DNA from: Meconema thalassinum
Taxonomy: Eukaryota; Arthropoda; Insecta; Orthoptera; Tettigoniidae
Direction: 5' to 3'
Assembly (NCBI GenBank): GCA_946902985.2
Contig: OX336389.2
Span: 791,306,979 to 791,370,978 of the forward strand
DNA: 64,000 bases
Shown: piece after piece, positions 44,920 through 56,589 of the stretch
Layout: each line of letters starts with the position of its first letter
How positions within the stretch are numbered: position 1 is the first letter of the stretch
Notes under the pieces: model-generated
What the model saw: the letters and a program-made list of their open reading frames with translations, nothing else
Told to the model about the DNA's origin: nothing
The model's database searches: none
Translations under genes and position numbers: made by a program

Positions 44920-45147
44920 CAATGATTATGTTTACTGTTTTATTGCATGCGTGTTAAAAACTATTATAAGTTTTATAAAATCTAAGTGAAGTACTGAAAG
45001 AGCCTTCTTTAACCACCTAAACTGCTTTTTTTGCGACTTAAAATACCCCGGTCAACTGATGTGACAGCAGAACCCCTTCTGACAGCAGACCACGCAGGTT
45101 ATTTGTGATTGCACGCCGAAGTTTTTGCAAGATCAGACAATAAGTAG
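44920..45147. other. Spacer, no gene seen
   Basis: Nothing recognised. Confidence 0.4.
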
Positions 45148-45539
45148 CAGAGTTCATTGGTCATTGAAGCTGTGGAGGCCCGGGTTCGATTTCCGGCTCT
45201 GCCAAGAAATTTAATTCTAGTCTGAGGGCTGGACAGGTGTACACTCAGCCTTATGAGGCAAAACTGAGAAGAGGTGGGTTCGATTTCTACCACAGCAATT
45301 CTGGATGTGGTTTTCCGTGATTTAGCACTTCTACTCAAGGCAAATACTGGAGTTTAAATTGACTTTAGGGCACGGCCGCTTTCTACCCAAATCGTACCTC
45401 AATTAGATATAGGCTACACACACTAGTACAGACACCACAGTTACTCACTCAGGTTATCGGGCAAAATTCGACACATACCCAAGAATACGGTGCTACATGA
45501 CAACGATGCCGCTATGCCTCGTAGTAAATAAACAACAAG
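45148..45539 (+). mobile_element. tRNA-derived SINE family A
   Basis: Same order of blocks as the copy at 43,462. The B box CGGGTTCGATTTCCGG and second box GTGGGTTCGATTTC are preserved, but the A box is blurred. It ends AAATAAACAACAAG. Confidence 0.85.
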
Positions 45540-46011
45540 TCATTATTTATCTTGCGGAATGATGGCACTTATAAAACACGTCTGTTTCAGAACACGGTCA
45601 CCAGAATTTTGTGCGTTGAGAGCTTGTGTGTGTATTTGAATTTGACTTTCAAAATGACGGAAATGACATATTCCACCATACTATAAACTACTGCTTGAAT
45701 TGAAGAATCACGCAGGACCCATGTCTCATTTGCAGTGATGATCGGTCCAACAATTCATCACTTTCCTCCTGGAAGCACGTCAGAAGTGTCACAGCGGTGA
45801 CCTACCTGCTCTTTTATATTTTGTGATTGTTGGACCCCAGCCATTACCCTGCTAAGATGGCAGGGTGTCCTATAAACAACTCCATTTTCCCCCTAAATCT
45901 CTAAATCTTGTGTTTTATATCCCCATTTAGTGACCTAGGTAGAGTAAGCAGTGATTCGCAGATAAACCTAACTTTACCAGCAGGTTAAGCCTGCCAATTT
46001 AAATTACTGAT
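45540..46011. other. Spacer, no gene seen
   Basis: Nothing recognised. Confidence 0.4.
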
Positions 46012-46392
46012 CCATCTCGCGGCACAGTTGCTAGCATCCTTGACCAGCACCCTTGGCGTCCGGGATCGATTCTTTATTCTGCTATGAAATGTAATTCTGG
46101 GCTGAGGGTTGCAGTGGGATACACTCAGGCTCGTGAGACAAAACTGAAAAAAGCAGGGTTCGATTTCCATCTCAATTCATCCTGGAAGTGATTTTTGGGG
46201 GTTTCCCCACTTTTACTCTAGACAAACGCCTCCTTACCATTCCTCACCTGAATTACAAACTTTCTCACTAATATAAAATAGTTACCACGATGACATAGGT
46301 TATCAAAGAAATTCTACACACACCCAAGTACACGGTATACGGGATAAATGACCACGATATCTAAGGCCCTCAAATTAAACAACAATTAATTA
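46012..46392 (+). mobile_element. tRNA-derived SINE family A
   Basis: Diverged copy with GTTGCTAGCATCCTTG, GGGATCGATTCTTT, TACACTCAGGCTCGTGAG, CAGGGTTCGATTTCC and the 3' end CCCTCAAATTAAACAACAAT. It lies 47 bp before the foldback element. Confidence 0.85.
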
Positions 46393-46431
46393 TTAGGCTT
46401 TACCAGTGGTTGAGTTTTGGTTACCCAGTAC

Positions 46432-46439
46432 CAAGAGTC
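46432..46439. repeat. Target-site duplication CCAAGAGT, left
   Basis: A perfect 8-bp match to 52,993-53,000, directly outside the foldback element's ends. Confidence 0.9.
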
Positions 46440-47090
46440 AGGGATGTGCACAGGAATGAAATGAAACTCAAAAGAAACGAAGTTCAGAGTTTCGATAAAT
46501 GATATTCCGGAATGGAATGAAATGAAACGTGAAGAGGAATACAATTAAAAGTATGGTATTAGGAAAAGTATAAAAAGGGATTGTAATTAAACATGAAGTC
46601 CAGAAGTATAATAACATTTACTGTAAATAGTTTAATGAATGAAATTAATTCCGGAGTGGGATAAGAGGAAATAAATTCAAGGAGTAAAATGAAGACACGA
46701 AATAATTTCTTGAATATAAAGGAGTGAAGTTCCGAGTTAAGTTAAATCTGGAGTTAAATAAGTCATGAAACTCGGATGAAATTAAATTATAAACTCAGAA
46801 TGAGATTAATCATTGGTTCTGGAATGAAATTAAAGCTTGGACTTTGAATGATACAAAACCATGGTCTCGGATTGAAATTAGATTCTGAAGTCTGAATGAA
46901 ATTGAACCTTAGTCTCGGAATAAAATTACAAGTGGAATAGAATTAAATTAGAAGTGGAATTAGATGAAAATTTGGAACTGGGTGAGGAACTAATTTTGAA
47001 GCGAATTTGAGAAATAAACTTCATAGGATGGCATGTACGGAGCAATATCTATGAAATAATATCCTTATGCTGCATTACAATGAATTAAAT
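46440..47090 (+). repeat. Outer left arm of the foldback element
   Basis: A degenerate array of GGAATGAAAT-, AATTAAA- and GGAGT-like words, about a third the length of the right counterpart and more diverged. It starts with the terminal CAGGGATGTGCAC. Confidence 0.75.
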
Positions 47091-47279
47091 TAAAGCTTCA
47101 AGGGGTGGTCACGATACGAGACTGTGTTTAAATGGTAGCTGTATCAATTTCAGAGAGCACAGATATTTCGAACAGCGCGATTCATTATTAAGAGGTGAAA
47201 TTCCCATTCCACTCGATCACAGCAGCTTGGGAAACATTTGTGTGTGTGTTTGTGTGTGCTGGTCTGTCTCTCTTTGACT

Positions 47280-48850
47280 CATTATCAGTGGTGGTTGGTG
47301 GGGGTCAAATATTCCCCTCTCTTTGACTAATTTCCTTGTCAGGTAGAGGTTTGGTTGAGTGTTTTGAGGAATAGAGGGCCTCTTTGAATGAACTTGATGG
47401 TGCAGTCAGTAGTGGTTTGAGTGGGTCATAATTTGGTGCTACTTTTATTATTTTCAGTTCGAGGGTGGTGTTTGGTTTGGGAATTAGGCGACGAACATTT
47501 TGATTAAAGGTTGAGAGCTCTTGGTGGCTCATTCAGTAGCAGTTCCTCTCGTTATTTTCTTATAGTGGGTTGTGTCAAATAGGGAGTTGGGAGAGGGAGG
47601 CTTATACTCTTAGTTGCTTTGTCAGTGGCGGTTGGATGTGAAAATTTTGGACCTCATTTTGTTTTCCTGTTCTTGGATGGAGTTTGATTGGAGGCTAGAA
47701 GCGGTAGGTTATTGATTCTTAGAGGCCGATAGCCTGGATGTTAGGCCCCTTGAAACAACAACTATCATCATCATATTATCATCATGTTATTGATTCAATT
47801 CAGGAGCTGCTGGCGGCTCAGTCAGTGCTGATTGGAGGGTGTCTAAGTATGGATGTCCTTTTGCTTTTTTTATTTGTAGGGGTTTTATTGGGGGTATAGA
47901 GGAGACCCTTTGAATAAATTTGGGAGCTCGTGATCAGTGAATGGCACGAGCAGCTCGAAATTTGGGAGGCCATTCTTTAATTCCCAGTTTTAGCTGTGTT
48001 AAGTGATCCGGCCCCATTGCTTAATATTTTGGTAGCTTCATCAGTGGCGGATGGAGGCGATCAAAGTTTGAGAATCCATTTATAATTTTCTATTTTTATG
48101 GGGAGGGGGGTTCGGTTGGAGGTTTAGGGCAATAGGAGGTTTATGGTGTAGCAATGGAGTTCTAGGTGATATTGGCGGTGGCAGTTGTGGGTAGACATTT
48201 GAGTTTCCTTTCATTTTTTATGGTGGTGTTTAGTTTGGGTGTTAGGTGACGAGAGATTAATGTTGAAGGTCGTGAGCGCTTGGTTGCTCAGTCATTAGAG
48301 GTTGGAGGGAGTCGACGTTTGGGGTGCTGTTTTGTGGGGTAAGGTCTGGGTTTTAGGGGAAAGGGGCTTTTGTTTGGCTAAAAGTGGGAGCTCTTGGTGG
48401 CTCAGCCTGTGACAGTTGAAGGGGGCGTTGCCAGTATTTGGGTTTCCTTTCGTTACTACCTGCTTTTTGAGTTGTCTTCACTTGCAAGTTTGGGGAATAG
48501 AGGACTTGTTGGTTAAGCTCTTTATGAGTTATACAGTGTTGGATGGAAATGGTCAAACTTTGAGTATTTTTTATGTTTGATTTATGAGTGGAATTTGCCT
48601 GTGCCTGATACGGGGGCGTTAAACTTGGGAAGTTTTGATTGATCAGTCAGTGGAGGTTAGAGGGGATCAACCTTTGAGGATTTTTTTCATTTATTTCTGT
48701 TTTTGGGTAGAATTCGAGGTTTAAGGGGGAAGGCATCTTTTCGATTAAGGGCGTTCAGGGTAATGTCGGCAGCCTTTGGTGCCTAGCTGTGGATATTAGA
48801 AGGTATCAAAGTCTGGGGTCCTTTGCTGTTTTCTGTTTTTGGGTAGGGTA
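47280..48850 (+). repeat. Inner left arm: ~120-bp tandem repeat
   Basis: About 11 diverged units built around GAGCTCTTGGTGGCTCAGTC followed by GGCGGTTGGAGG-GGTC and TTTTTGGG-type words. Landmarks lie near 47,511, 47,805, 48,275, 48,388, 48,635 and others. The repeat is G/T-rich on this strand. Confidence 0.8.
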
Positions 48851-49689
48851 GTTTGTGCTTAGAGGAAACTGGGCGTATAATATCATTGATCTGTTTAGAT
48901 AGTAATATTGTGGTGTCAGTAGTGGTATGTGTGTTCAACATTATCATCTCCTATGTTGAGCATTGTTTCTTCTCAATAACAAACACATTTGCATGTTGTG
49001 TTTCTTCTTTTATTACAATACAGTTGATTGTATGGGTTACAAAATGCAAGACTAACGCAGTCAATTTAGCGTTGACCCGCAGAGTCTCAATGGTAGGTTC
49101 AATCCCCGGCTCAAACCAATGCATTTTAATGACGTTCAATCCTGTAATAACCTCGGGTCAATTGATTTATTGGCATATGGGAGATTCCCTCGAGGTAAGA
49201 ACAGGTATTCGTCAGTCGTCATGTGTCATGACCGTGACGTCTCACTTAACAACTCACGTAATTTCCCGTATCACTCAGCTATGGCATCGCCCTGATATCA
49301 CAAGCCATTCCATACAGATCTCTCTGACATGCGCTCCAGCCAATCTTGCCCTTGAGGATTAGCCGAACGACCATGATTTTTAGCATCCATAAATAACGTT
49401 ACGTCACCCTTTATCGCACACGAACCACCTACCTTCACGCAAAAAAGGTTTTCGGAATAACAGCCAATGAACATCAATGTCAATATTCAACAAATGTATC
49501 ACCTTTACACACCTTACATCGCCCCGCATCAAAAGAATTGTCACACGAAACATCTATCATCATTCAGAAAATGTTTTTAATTTTTTAAGGACTGGAGGGA
49601 TGCCATTTTTAATTTTTAAAAACACCATCATATGGCTAACAGTACATCAGATCAATTCGAAGGAACCGTTACACAACCCTAAACAATGA
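48851..49689. other. Central spacer of the foldback element
   Basis: This single-copy part between the arms contains a 169-codon ORF (48,853-49,362, plus) with no recognised domain, overlapping a SINE-like segment. I regard the ORF as chance. Confidence 0.55.
49040..49320 (+). mobile_element. tRNA-like SINE inside the foldback centre
   Basis: An A-box-like TTTAGCGTTGACCCG and a B box AGGTTCAATCCCCGG at tRNA-like spacing (near 49,068 and 49,100) are followed by an unfamiliar body. It is probably a nested insertion. Confidence 0.5.
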
Positions 49690-50710
49690 ATAAGCCACCG
49701 AATTTTGACCCTCCAAATGCAACTGATTGAGCCATCAAGAGTTTTCGAGCTTAATCAAAAAGCTCCCTCGGCCAACCAAACCCAATCAGAACAAAGAGAA
49801 TAACAAAGAGAAATCATATTTTGAACCCACCCATCCACCATTGACTAAGCCATAAAGAGCTCACGAGGTTATAAAGGAAAACCTCCCCCCCCCCCCTACT
49901 CCAATCCTACAGCACCTAAAGGACAAATAAAGCCATACCTTGACCTCTCTCAAACCACCACTGTCTAAGCCACCAAGATATCCCAAAATTAATCAAAAAA
50001 AACACATTCTCCTTCAACCTCAACTAAATCCCAGCCAAAAAGGAAATGAGGATATCCACACCTTGATCTTCCTTCAACCATTCCTTCTGAGAGCTCCCGA
50101 TCTCAATTAAAATCGCCTTCTCCCTTAAACTCCAAACAAGACCCCACCCACAAACAGTAAAGCAAAAGGACATCCAAACATGGACCTCCCTCCAACCGCC
50201 TCGGACTGCGCCACCAAGAGCTCCTGAGCGTAATCAAAAATATCCCTCCCTCAACCCACCAACCTTAACCCTGCCCCTAAAAGAAATTAGAAAATTCAAT
50301 ACAAACACTGACCTAACTTCAACTGCCACTGACTGAGCTCAGGCGATTAATCAAACGGCACATTCTCTTTAAAAATTTACCCCAAACCAGAAAACGAACC
50401 AGGATCCCCAAACCTTGATCTATATCCATCAGCCAGTGACTGAGCTACCAAGAGCTCCAGAACTTAATAAAAAATCCCCCTTTCACTACACTCCCAGCCA
50501 AACCCCATCCAAAAACATAAAATCAAACGGAACCCCAAATTTTGACTGACTTCAAGAACAACTGACTGAACCCCAAGAGCTCCCGAGCGTAATCAGCAAA
50601 CCTCCATCTTAACAAAAAAAAAGAACTTCCATAAACAGAAATCATACCAAATGGACCTCTCAAACCTCGAACTCCCTTCAGCCGCCACTTACTCAGAAAT
50701 ATCTTCTTCA
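49690..50710 (-). repeat. Inner right arm: ~120-bp tandem repeat, inverted
   Basis: About nine units recognised by GACTGAGC-ACCAAGAGCTC near 49,717, 49,841, 49,962, 50,197, 50,432 and 50,556, which is the complement of the left arm's motif. Spacing is 110-125 bp. Confidence 0.8.
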
Positions 50711-51129
50711 CACGAATTGTGTTTGGTGGACAGAAAGGACGATTGGAATCTTCTACAACATTTATTTGCATTAAAACCTTATCAACGATTCAGAGCATCC
50801 TAGTTACAGTATTGAAACCTCGAATATCAACAGTCCTACGAAACATACAGCAAGTCCACTTCTGCGTCAAATGCTCTTCCAAAAGCCATCAGGTCACGTC
50901 TGGAATAACTCACGTTCATTAACTATGTAACCTGGAGAGAAAACCTCAATTTTCAAAATTGATAGAATTGCTTGGATTCTATTCATATCGCAGCGTTTAA
51001 CATTTTCTCTCCGTTTCTCTGAAGCCATTCATAGCAAGAAAGGACATAATCAGAAATACCAAAATAATCCGCGAAGCTATATGAGAAATGAGCCTCAGGA
51101 ATTACCATTAGTTTCCAGAATTTTACTTG

Positions 51130-52992
51130 AATTAGCAATAGAAAACTCTTCAATTCTAGGGGGAATACACCTTAATTGTCTGCGTTTGATGCCGCTCCCG
51201 TTTAAATAGAATCATATGCTTCATACGAAGTTCCATTTTGAAAGTAATACCAATAAATTGCACGGAGTTAATTTAATTCTTGCCGGTAGAGAATTACTCG
51301 TCAATTTTCATTCCAAGAGGAATATAAATAAATTCATGGATTTACAGTAATTAAATTCCCACCGGAAAATATTTAAATGTTTCTTTCTTGGTTTCATTCC
51401 GGGAAGAAAGTAATATACTCTACTCATCTCGGAACGAAACAATTCATTCTATTCCAGCGGGAGTGAAATGAAATTCATAGAATTTAATCCTATGGATTTA
51501 GTTTCACCCCAGCTGGAATAGAATGAAATGTTTCGTTCAGAGTTTAATTCCCTGTTATATTCTATAAATATAATGGAATTTCCACTGTGAAATATTTCGT
51601 TCCGAGAGGAGTTGAATTAAATTGAATTAAATTAAATTAAATTGAATTTACTCCCGCTGGAATATAGCTAATTGTTTCGTTCCGAGAGGAATATAAATAA
51701 ATTCTATGGAGTTAATTTCACTCCCACTGGAAAAGGATTAGGGGCGTGGAGGCACAGCGGTCTAGCTGTTGGCCTCTAACCACGGCGACTCGGGTTCGAT
51801 TCCCGGTCAATGCATGCGAGATTTTTAAAGTGAAATGCCATGTCCTGTGGTTCGGATTCCACGTAAAAAGGAGGTCCCGTGGCTCATGATCACGATATTA
51901 ACGGTCACGTAAAACTACAAACTTCCTTCCTTGGAAAATAATTAAATGTTTCGTTCATAGTTTCATTCGGAGAGACGAATGAAATTAAATGCTATGGATT
52001 TCATTTCACTCCCGCTGGAAGAGAATTAATTGTTTCGTTCCGAGAGGAGTAGAGTAAAATTCCATGGAGTTCATTTCACTACCCCTGGAATAGAATGAAA
52101 TGTTTCGTTCATAGTTTCATTCCGAGAAGAATGGAATTAAATTCTATGGATTTCGTGTCACTCCCACTAGAATAGAATTAAATGTTTCGTTCCGAGATAT
52201 GTAGATTTAATTCCATAGAGTTAATTTCACTCCCGCTGGAGTTATATTAAATGTTTTGTTCATAGTTTAATTCCGAGAAGAAAGGAATTAAATTATATGG
52301 ATTTCATTCCACTCCCGCTGGAATAGAATGAAATGCTTCGTTGCGAGAGGAGTAGAATTAAACTCTATGGAGTTAATTTCGCCCCCACTGGAATAGAATT
52401 AAATGTTTCGTTGACAGTTTCATTCCGAAAAGATTGGAGTTAAATTCTACGGATTTAATTTCACTCCCGCTTGAATAGAATGAAATGTTTCGTTCCGAGA
52501 GGAGTAGAATTAAATTCTATGGAGTTAAATTCACTCCAGTTGGAGTAGGATTAAACTTTTCGTTCATAGTTTTATTCCGAAAAGAATGGAATTTAATTAT
52601 ATGGAGTTAATTTCACTCCCACTTGAAAAGAAGAAAATATTTCGTTCAGAGTTTTATTCCGAGTTATATTCCTTTAATACAATTTTATTACCACGAAAAT
52701 AGATTTAAATGTTTCGTTCTGAGTTTCTTTCTTAGAGGAATAAAATAGCATTATTTAGATTTCATTTCACTTCCACCAGAATAGAAATAAAAATCTCATC
52801 CAGAGTTTCATTCCAAAAGGAATTCAATCAAATGTTTAATTACGAATTTATTTCATTCCTTGTCGGAATAAAATTAAAGGTTTCATCACCGGCTTAATTC
52901 CACACAGGAATAGTATTAAATTGTCTGACTGAAACGAATTCTGATCTTGCTCCGGAGTGAAATAGACAATTCCATTCCAGTGCACATCCCTG
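51130..52992 (-). repeat. Outer right arm with alternating 82/70-bp units
   Basis: Tandem units of AATGTTTCGTTC..., TTCTATGGA-TTAATTTC and ACTCCCGCTGGAATAGAAT words. From 51,951 to 52,642 the TCGTT landmark is spaced 84, 70, 82, 70, 81, 70, 82, 70 and 82 bp. The long units carry CGTTCATAG (or CGTTGACAG) and the short ones CGTTCCGAG (GCGAG once), so the true unit is a ~152-bp dimer. Confidence 0.85.
51743..51931 (+). mobile_element. tRNA-derived SINE nested in the foldback arm
   Basis: Head GCGTGGAGGCACAGCGGTCT with B box CGGGTTCGATTCCCGG, then TGAAATGCCATGTCCTGTGG, and an end of CTACAAACTTCCTTCCTT. The interrupted arm resumes with GGAAAATAATTAA. The left border GGAAAAGGATTA matches that at 10 of 12 positions, an imperfect candidate duplication. 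Confidence 0.75.
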
Positions 52993-53000
52993 CCAAGAGT
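52993..53000. repeat. Target-site duplication CCAAGAGT, right
   Basis: Identical to 46,432-46,439. Confidence 0.9.
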
Positions 53001-53135
53001 GAAGTGCGCAGCAACTTGCATTATGATACACGAATGATCTTGAAATTGTTTTCATAATAAACTATCAGCAATGTGTAAATGAGATTTGAGAAACGAAAGA
53101 GATCATTGTTCTGGATTACGAATCAAGATGACCAG

Positions 53136-53504
53136 ATCGTGGTGAAGCGGTTAGCATGCACGGCTGTCGCCCCGGATATCCAGGTTCCATTCCCGGCTCT
53201 GCCAAGAAATATAATTCTCGTCTGAGCATTGGAACGGGGTACACTCAGCCTCGTGAGCCAAAACTGAGAAGAGGTTGATTCGATTCTCCCCTCAGATATC
53301 ATGGAGGTGGTTTTCCGTGGTTTCTAATTTCTACTCCAGGCAAATACCGGGATGCCTTCAGTCACGGCCGCCTCCTTCCCAATCCTCACACACCAATACA
53401 GCCCTCACAATAACACTGATTATCACACAACATTTCACACATACTCAAGTACACAGGTCTGAATGACCACAATGTCCAAGCTCCTCAAATGAATCAACAA
53501 CAAA
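53136..53504 (+). mobile_element. tRNA-derived SINE family A
   Basis: Head TCGTGGTGAAGCGGTTAGC, B box AGGTTCCATTCCCGG, TACACTCAGCCTCGTGAG, second box TTGATTCGATTCTC, TTTCCGTGGTTTCTAATTTC, and the end CCTCAAATGAATCAACAAC. Confidence 0.88.
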
Positions 53505-53554
53505 TCAAGAGATAGTTACAAATATTAAGTTTTGACAATCGCAATACATTTCAT

Positions 53555-54266
53555 AAAGGAGCGAAACAGCAAGATCATCTGCCCCAACAGGTGATAATGT
53601 TTCAATGCGTTCTTCACGTTCTATAGGTGAGTGACTTGGCTATTTTATTCCACTGAGTTATGCAATAAATACAGTACAACCCAATTTGAAGTACATTTTT
53701 GACTTTATTTGTATCTGAGATACGTGCGAATTTTGACTCCTATCACCCGGCAAACACAGACGAGAGTACTGGAGACCAGTGATAGTTGAATGGTCAGACC
53801 ACTTTCTTAGTAAACTAAAGGCTGTGTTTTATCCAAGAAGTGGCTGTATATGGCCAGCAATGCCATTTTCCATCATCTCTGTTAGCTGGGGTCATACCTG
53901 AGGTCCTAGCCATAAGTTAATCTAATGGATTCATTTAGAGTTGGGGTAGCTTACAGTATACCTTGATCTTCAGTCTCTTGAATTTCGTGTGTATGTGGGG
54001 AAAGTGATAACTTCCTGGTATAAGGAATAATCCCCACATTTGCTTATTGTGAGCGGAAGAAATGAATGGATAATCTACTCTCAGGATGGTCACTGTCCAC
54101 ACTGGGATGCAATCCTCAGATCTCCAATACTCAGCCAGATTATTCATTTACCGTGTTTCAGACCGATCTGCTATACAGCGCATAAAGAACTCACCTATAG
54201 AAAGTGATGAATGAATTTAAAAATTATCACCAGTTGGGGCAGATGACCTTGCTGTTTCTCCCCTTA
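53555..54266. mobile_element. 712-bp element with ~78-bp inverted ends
   Basis: Left end 53,555-53,632 and right end 54,189-54,266 are reverse complements through GAAACAGCAAG-TCATCTGC, CCCAAC-GGTGATAAT and CTATAGGTGAGT, with about 80% identity by eye. The outer tips resemble the shared hairpin motif. No coding frame is inside. Superfamily unknown; no clear target duplication. Confidence 0.75.
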
Positions 54267-54940
54267 AAATCAATTATCATTATCAATCAAAATTAAGACG
54301 ATGCCAATTGATATGACTGCTGGAGTTGTGTAGCTTACATGAGTCGGTTTATAGTAGCCCAGTACTAATGAAATGAATGGAGATGGAAAGGACAGCTGTA
54401 ATCGGTATTCGGGGACAATGTATATTTGTGACATAAGGGATGGGAACAACTTGAGTACGTTTGCACAGTTGAGTGAATGATGAAATATCTCAATAGGGAG
54501 GCTACCAAGGTCGAGTTTAGAACCACAGACTTCCCCCATACATAACTTGCCTTCAGCTTCAGCGATCGATCTGCCAATTGAGCGCTGGCTGTGATTGATA
54601 ACTTGTTATACTGTAATTTACTTCAAGAGGATTGACTGTGACTTAATCTAGCTGATTCCCAAGAGTAGAATATTGCTTCAAATATTTCCATTTACGCTCT
54701 AATATCCAAGTGAAACTGTTATGACATACCTGTAGTAAACGGAGGAGTCAAAAATCATAGCAGCAGTAAGTATCTTGTTGCTTGAATCTGATCGTATTCT
54801 CTATTTGAGAAAGATAGCTGAAATGCCTTGCTGTAACGTGGAGTACAACAGTTTTCTCTCTCTCAGTCAGTATCTGTCATTCAACCGTTTGAACTACTGC
54901 TAGAAACTAGCGAGTTTAAATCTTAGCTGAATAAAAGTAT

Positions 54941-54941
<1 letters not shown>
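54267..54941. other. Spacer, no gene seen
   Basis: Nothing recognised apart from chance ORFs. Confidence 0.45.

Positions 54942-54996
<55 letters not shown>
54942..54996. repeat. (AAT)n microsatellite
   Basis: About 18 uninterrupted AAT units. Confidence 0.95.
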
Positions 54997-55049
54997 TGCT
55001 TATTATCGTTCATAAAACGCGTTGCTTCATTTAAACGTGAATATACCAG

Positions 55050-55215
55050 CGATTAATTAATTTTATTATTCTCCAATTGGTGATATAATTTTCATATAAA
55101 TCTAGATGTTATTGCTTTTACAATTCAACATAGGCTATAATGTGGCTAACAATGATACAGTAATCATTCCTATGTGTTCTTAAAACACGTTTAGAATCGG
55201 CAAAAATTTTTGGTA
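55050..55215 (+). repeat. Paralogous A+T-rich repeat, copy 1
   Basis: Shares TTATTG-TTTTACAA-TCAACATA, TAATGT-G-CACAATG/ACAATGATAC and GTGTTCTTAAAACACGTTT with 56,590-56,775, in the same direction and order. Confidence 0.65.
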
Positions 55216-55472
55216 CTTAACTAGACTTTACCATTCCCCTGTTCACGATTATTAAAGAAATAATTTTCCAAAAAATGTAAATTAGTATTATTTATGTATT
55301 TATTTATTTATTGCTGCGTAATTTTGGTTTTGAGGGGTTTAACAATTTCTTTGATAATTTCCTGTGTGTGTCTGCTTAAGTGCATCATCGTAAAATAAAC
55401 AACGGGCTTTATCCATGGGTCTTGAAGAAGTGTGGTTAATGTACTTTATTCCAGTTCACACACGAAAGAAAA

Positions 55473-55852
55473 ATGTTGTTGTCAATTAATTTAGGGACTT
55501 CGTGACATTGTGCTCATGTAGCCCCCGGCACTTGTGTGTGTAAGTGTGTATGTGTGAGAGAGATAGAAAGGAAAAAAAGTCTGACAACCTGTGTTATTGT
55601 GATGGCTGCATTAGGATTGGGGATGAAGGTGGCCGTGGCCCTAAATTAAGATACCATCTCGGCATTTGCCTTGAGTAGAAGTGGGAAACCACGGATATCA
55701 ACTTCTATGATAACTGATATGGTACTCGAACCCCACTCTTCTCAGTTTTGCCTCAAGAGGTTGAGTGTACCAGAATTAACTGTATTGCCAGATACAGGAA
55801 TCGAACCCAGGTTTCAGGGGTGATAGTCAAGAATGCTAGCCATTGCGTTACG
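55473..55852 (-). mobile_element. tRNA-derived SINE family A
   Basis: The minus-strand head GCAATGGCTAGCATTCTTG is followed by B box TGGGTTCGATTCCTG. The TACACTCAACCTCTTGAGG, GGGTTCGAGTACC and TTTCCCACTTCTACTC blocks follow. The 3' end lies near 55,473 with TGTTGTTG. Confidence 0.85.
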
Positions 55853-56589
55853 ATTTAAAAAGAAGGAGTACTGAGGTAAGTGGTAAACAAGAGGGAGAAA
55901 ATAACGAAATTATCCTGAGGAACCCCAAAACATCTCTTTTAAATCGTACCGGAAGTAAACTATTTCCGGTTCGATCAATGATAATATCACCAATAACATT
56001 GACTGACACAAGGAGGCAGTCTGATGTGCGCATGCTCAGTTATTGCACGTGACCTTGAAATTTTGAGAGATAATATTCGTATCACACCTGTAGCCTATAA
56101 TTCGCTGAGGCGACACTGATAAGACAGTCAGTTCATCCTCGTTAAGAGATGCTTTGTACAATTTAAAAATGTCAGTCAAGTCGGTGATTGGACACAGAGC
56201 ATGCGCAGTGGCTGTCGGCACATCGGCTGGCATACGGCAGCGCGCGGCGCATCAGTTCTACCCGACGTGAAGCCGGGTGTGTTTTGTGGATAGAGCTACG
56301 TCAGATCTCAGCGCGCTAGCCCACTCGTGACTGGCGTAATCTCGGCCTACTCTTCGTCACCCCCACGGTGCGTATAACCATTTTTTTAAATAATTACTGA
56401 CTTGGTCCTATAGTTTTCATAAATTTTAATCAAAGCTTGCATGGTGGTTGATCATCGTTTTATATGATTTTTTTATAACTTTATGTGCATATTTAAATTG
56501 TCGCAATATATGTTTGGCAACGGTTCAGGAATTATTTACTAGTTTTTATAAAACATGTATTTTTCTGTTAAGCATTAATATGCCCATAA
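55853..56589. other. Spacer, no gene seen
   Basis: A GC-rich patch at about 56,200-56,350 (GCATGCGCAGTGG, CGGCAGCGCGCGGCG) stands out from the A+T-rich surroundings, but no exon or promoter can be supported. Confidence 0.45.

Larger units (their letters stand above)
46440..52992. mobile_element. Giant foldback element, hAT-like ends (6,553 bp)
   Basis: Both ends read CAGGGATGTGCAC then GGAATG as inverted repeats, flanked by the perfect 8-bp duplication CCAAGAGT. Ends starting CAG with 8-bp duplications are the hallmark of hAT transposons. Inside, each arm has two layers. The outer layer is a GGAATGAAAT/AATTAA-rich degenerate tandem array (left ~46,440-47,090, right ~51,130-52,992). The inner layer is a ~120-bp tandem array (left ~47,280-48,850, right ~49,690-50,710) in opposite orientation in the two arms. 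A ~0.84-kb centre carries a SINE-like segment. There is no transposase, so it must move in trans if at all. The architecture recalls Drosophila FB elements. Confidence 0.88.

Noticed and set aside
48853..49362. 169-codon ORF in the foldback centre
   Set aside because: No recognised motif, it overlaps a SINE-like segment and its composition is not gene-like. It is kept only as spacer.
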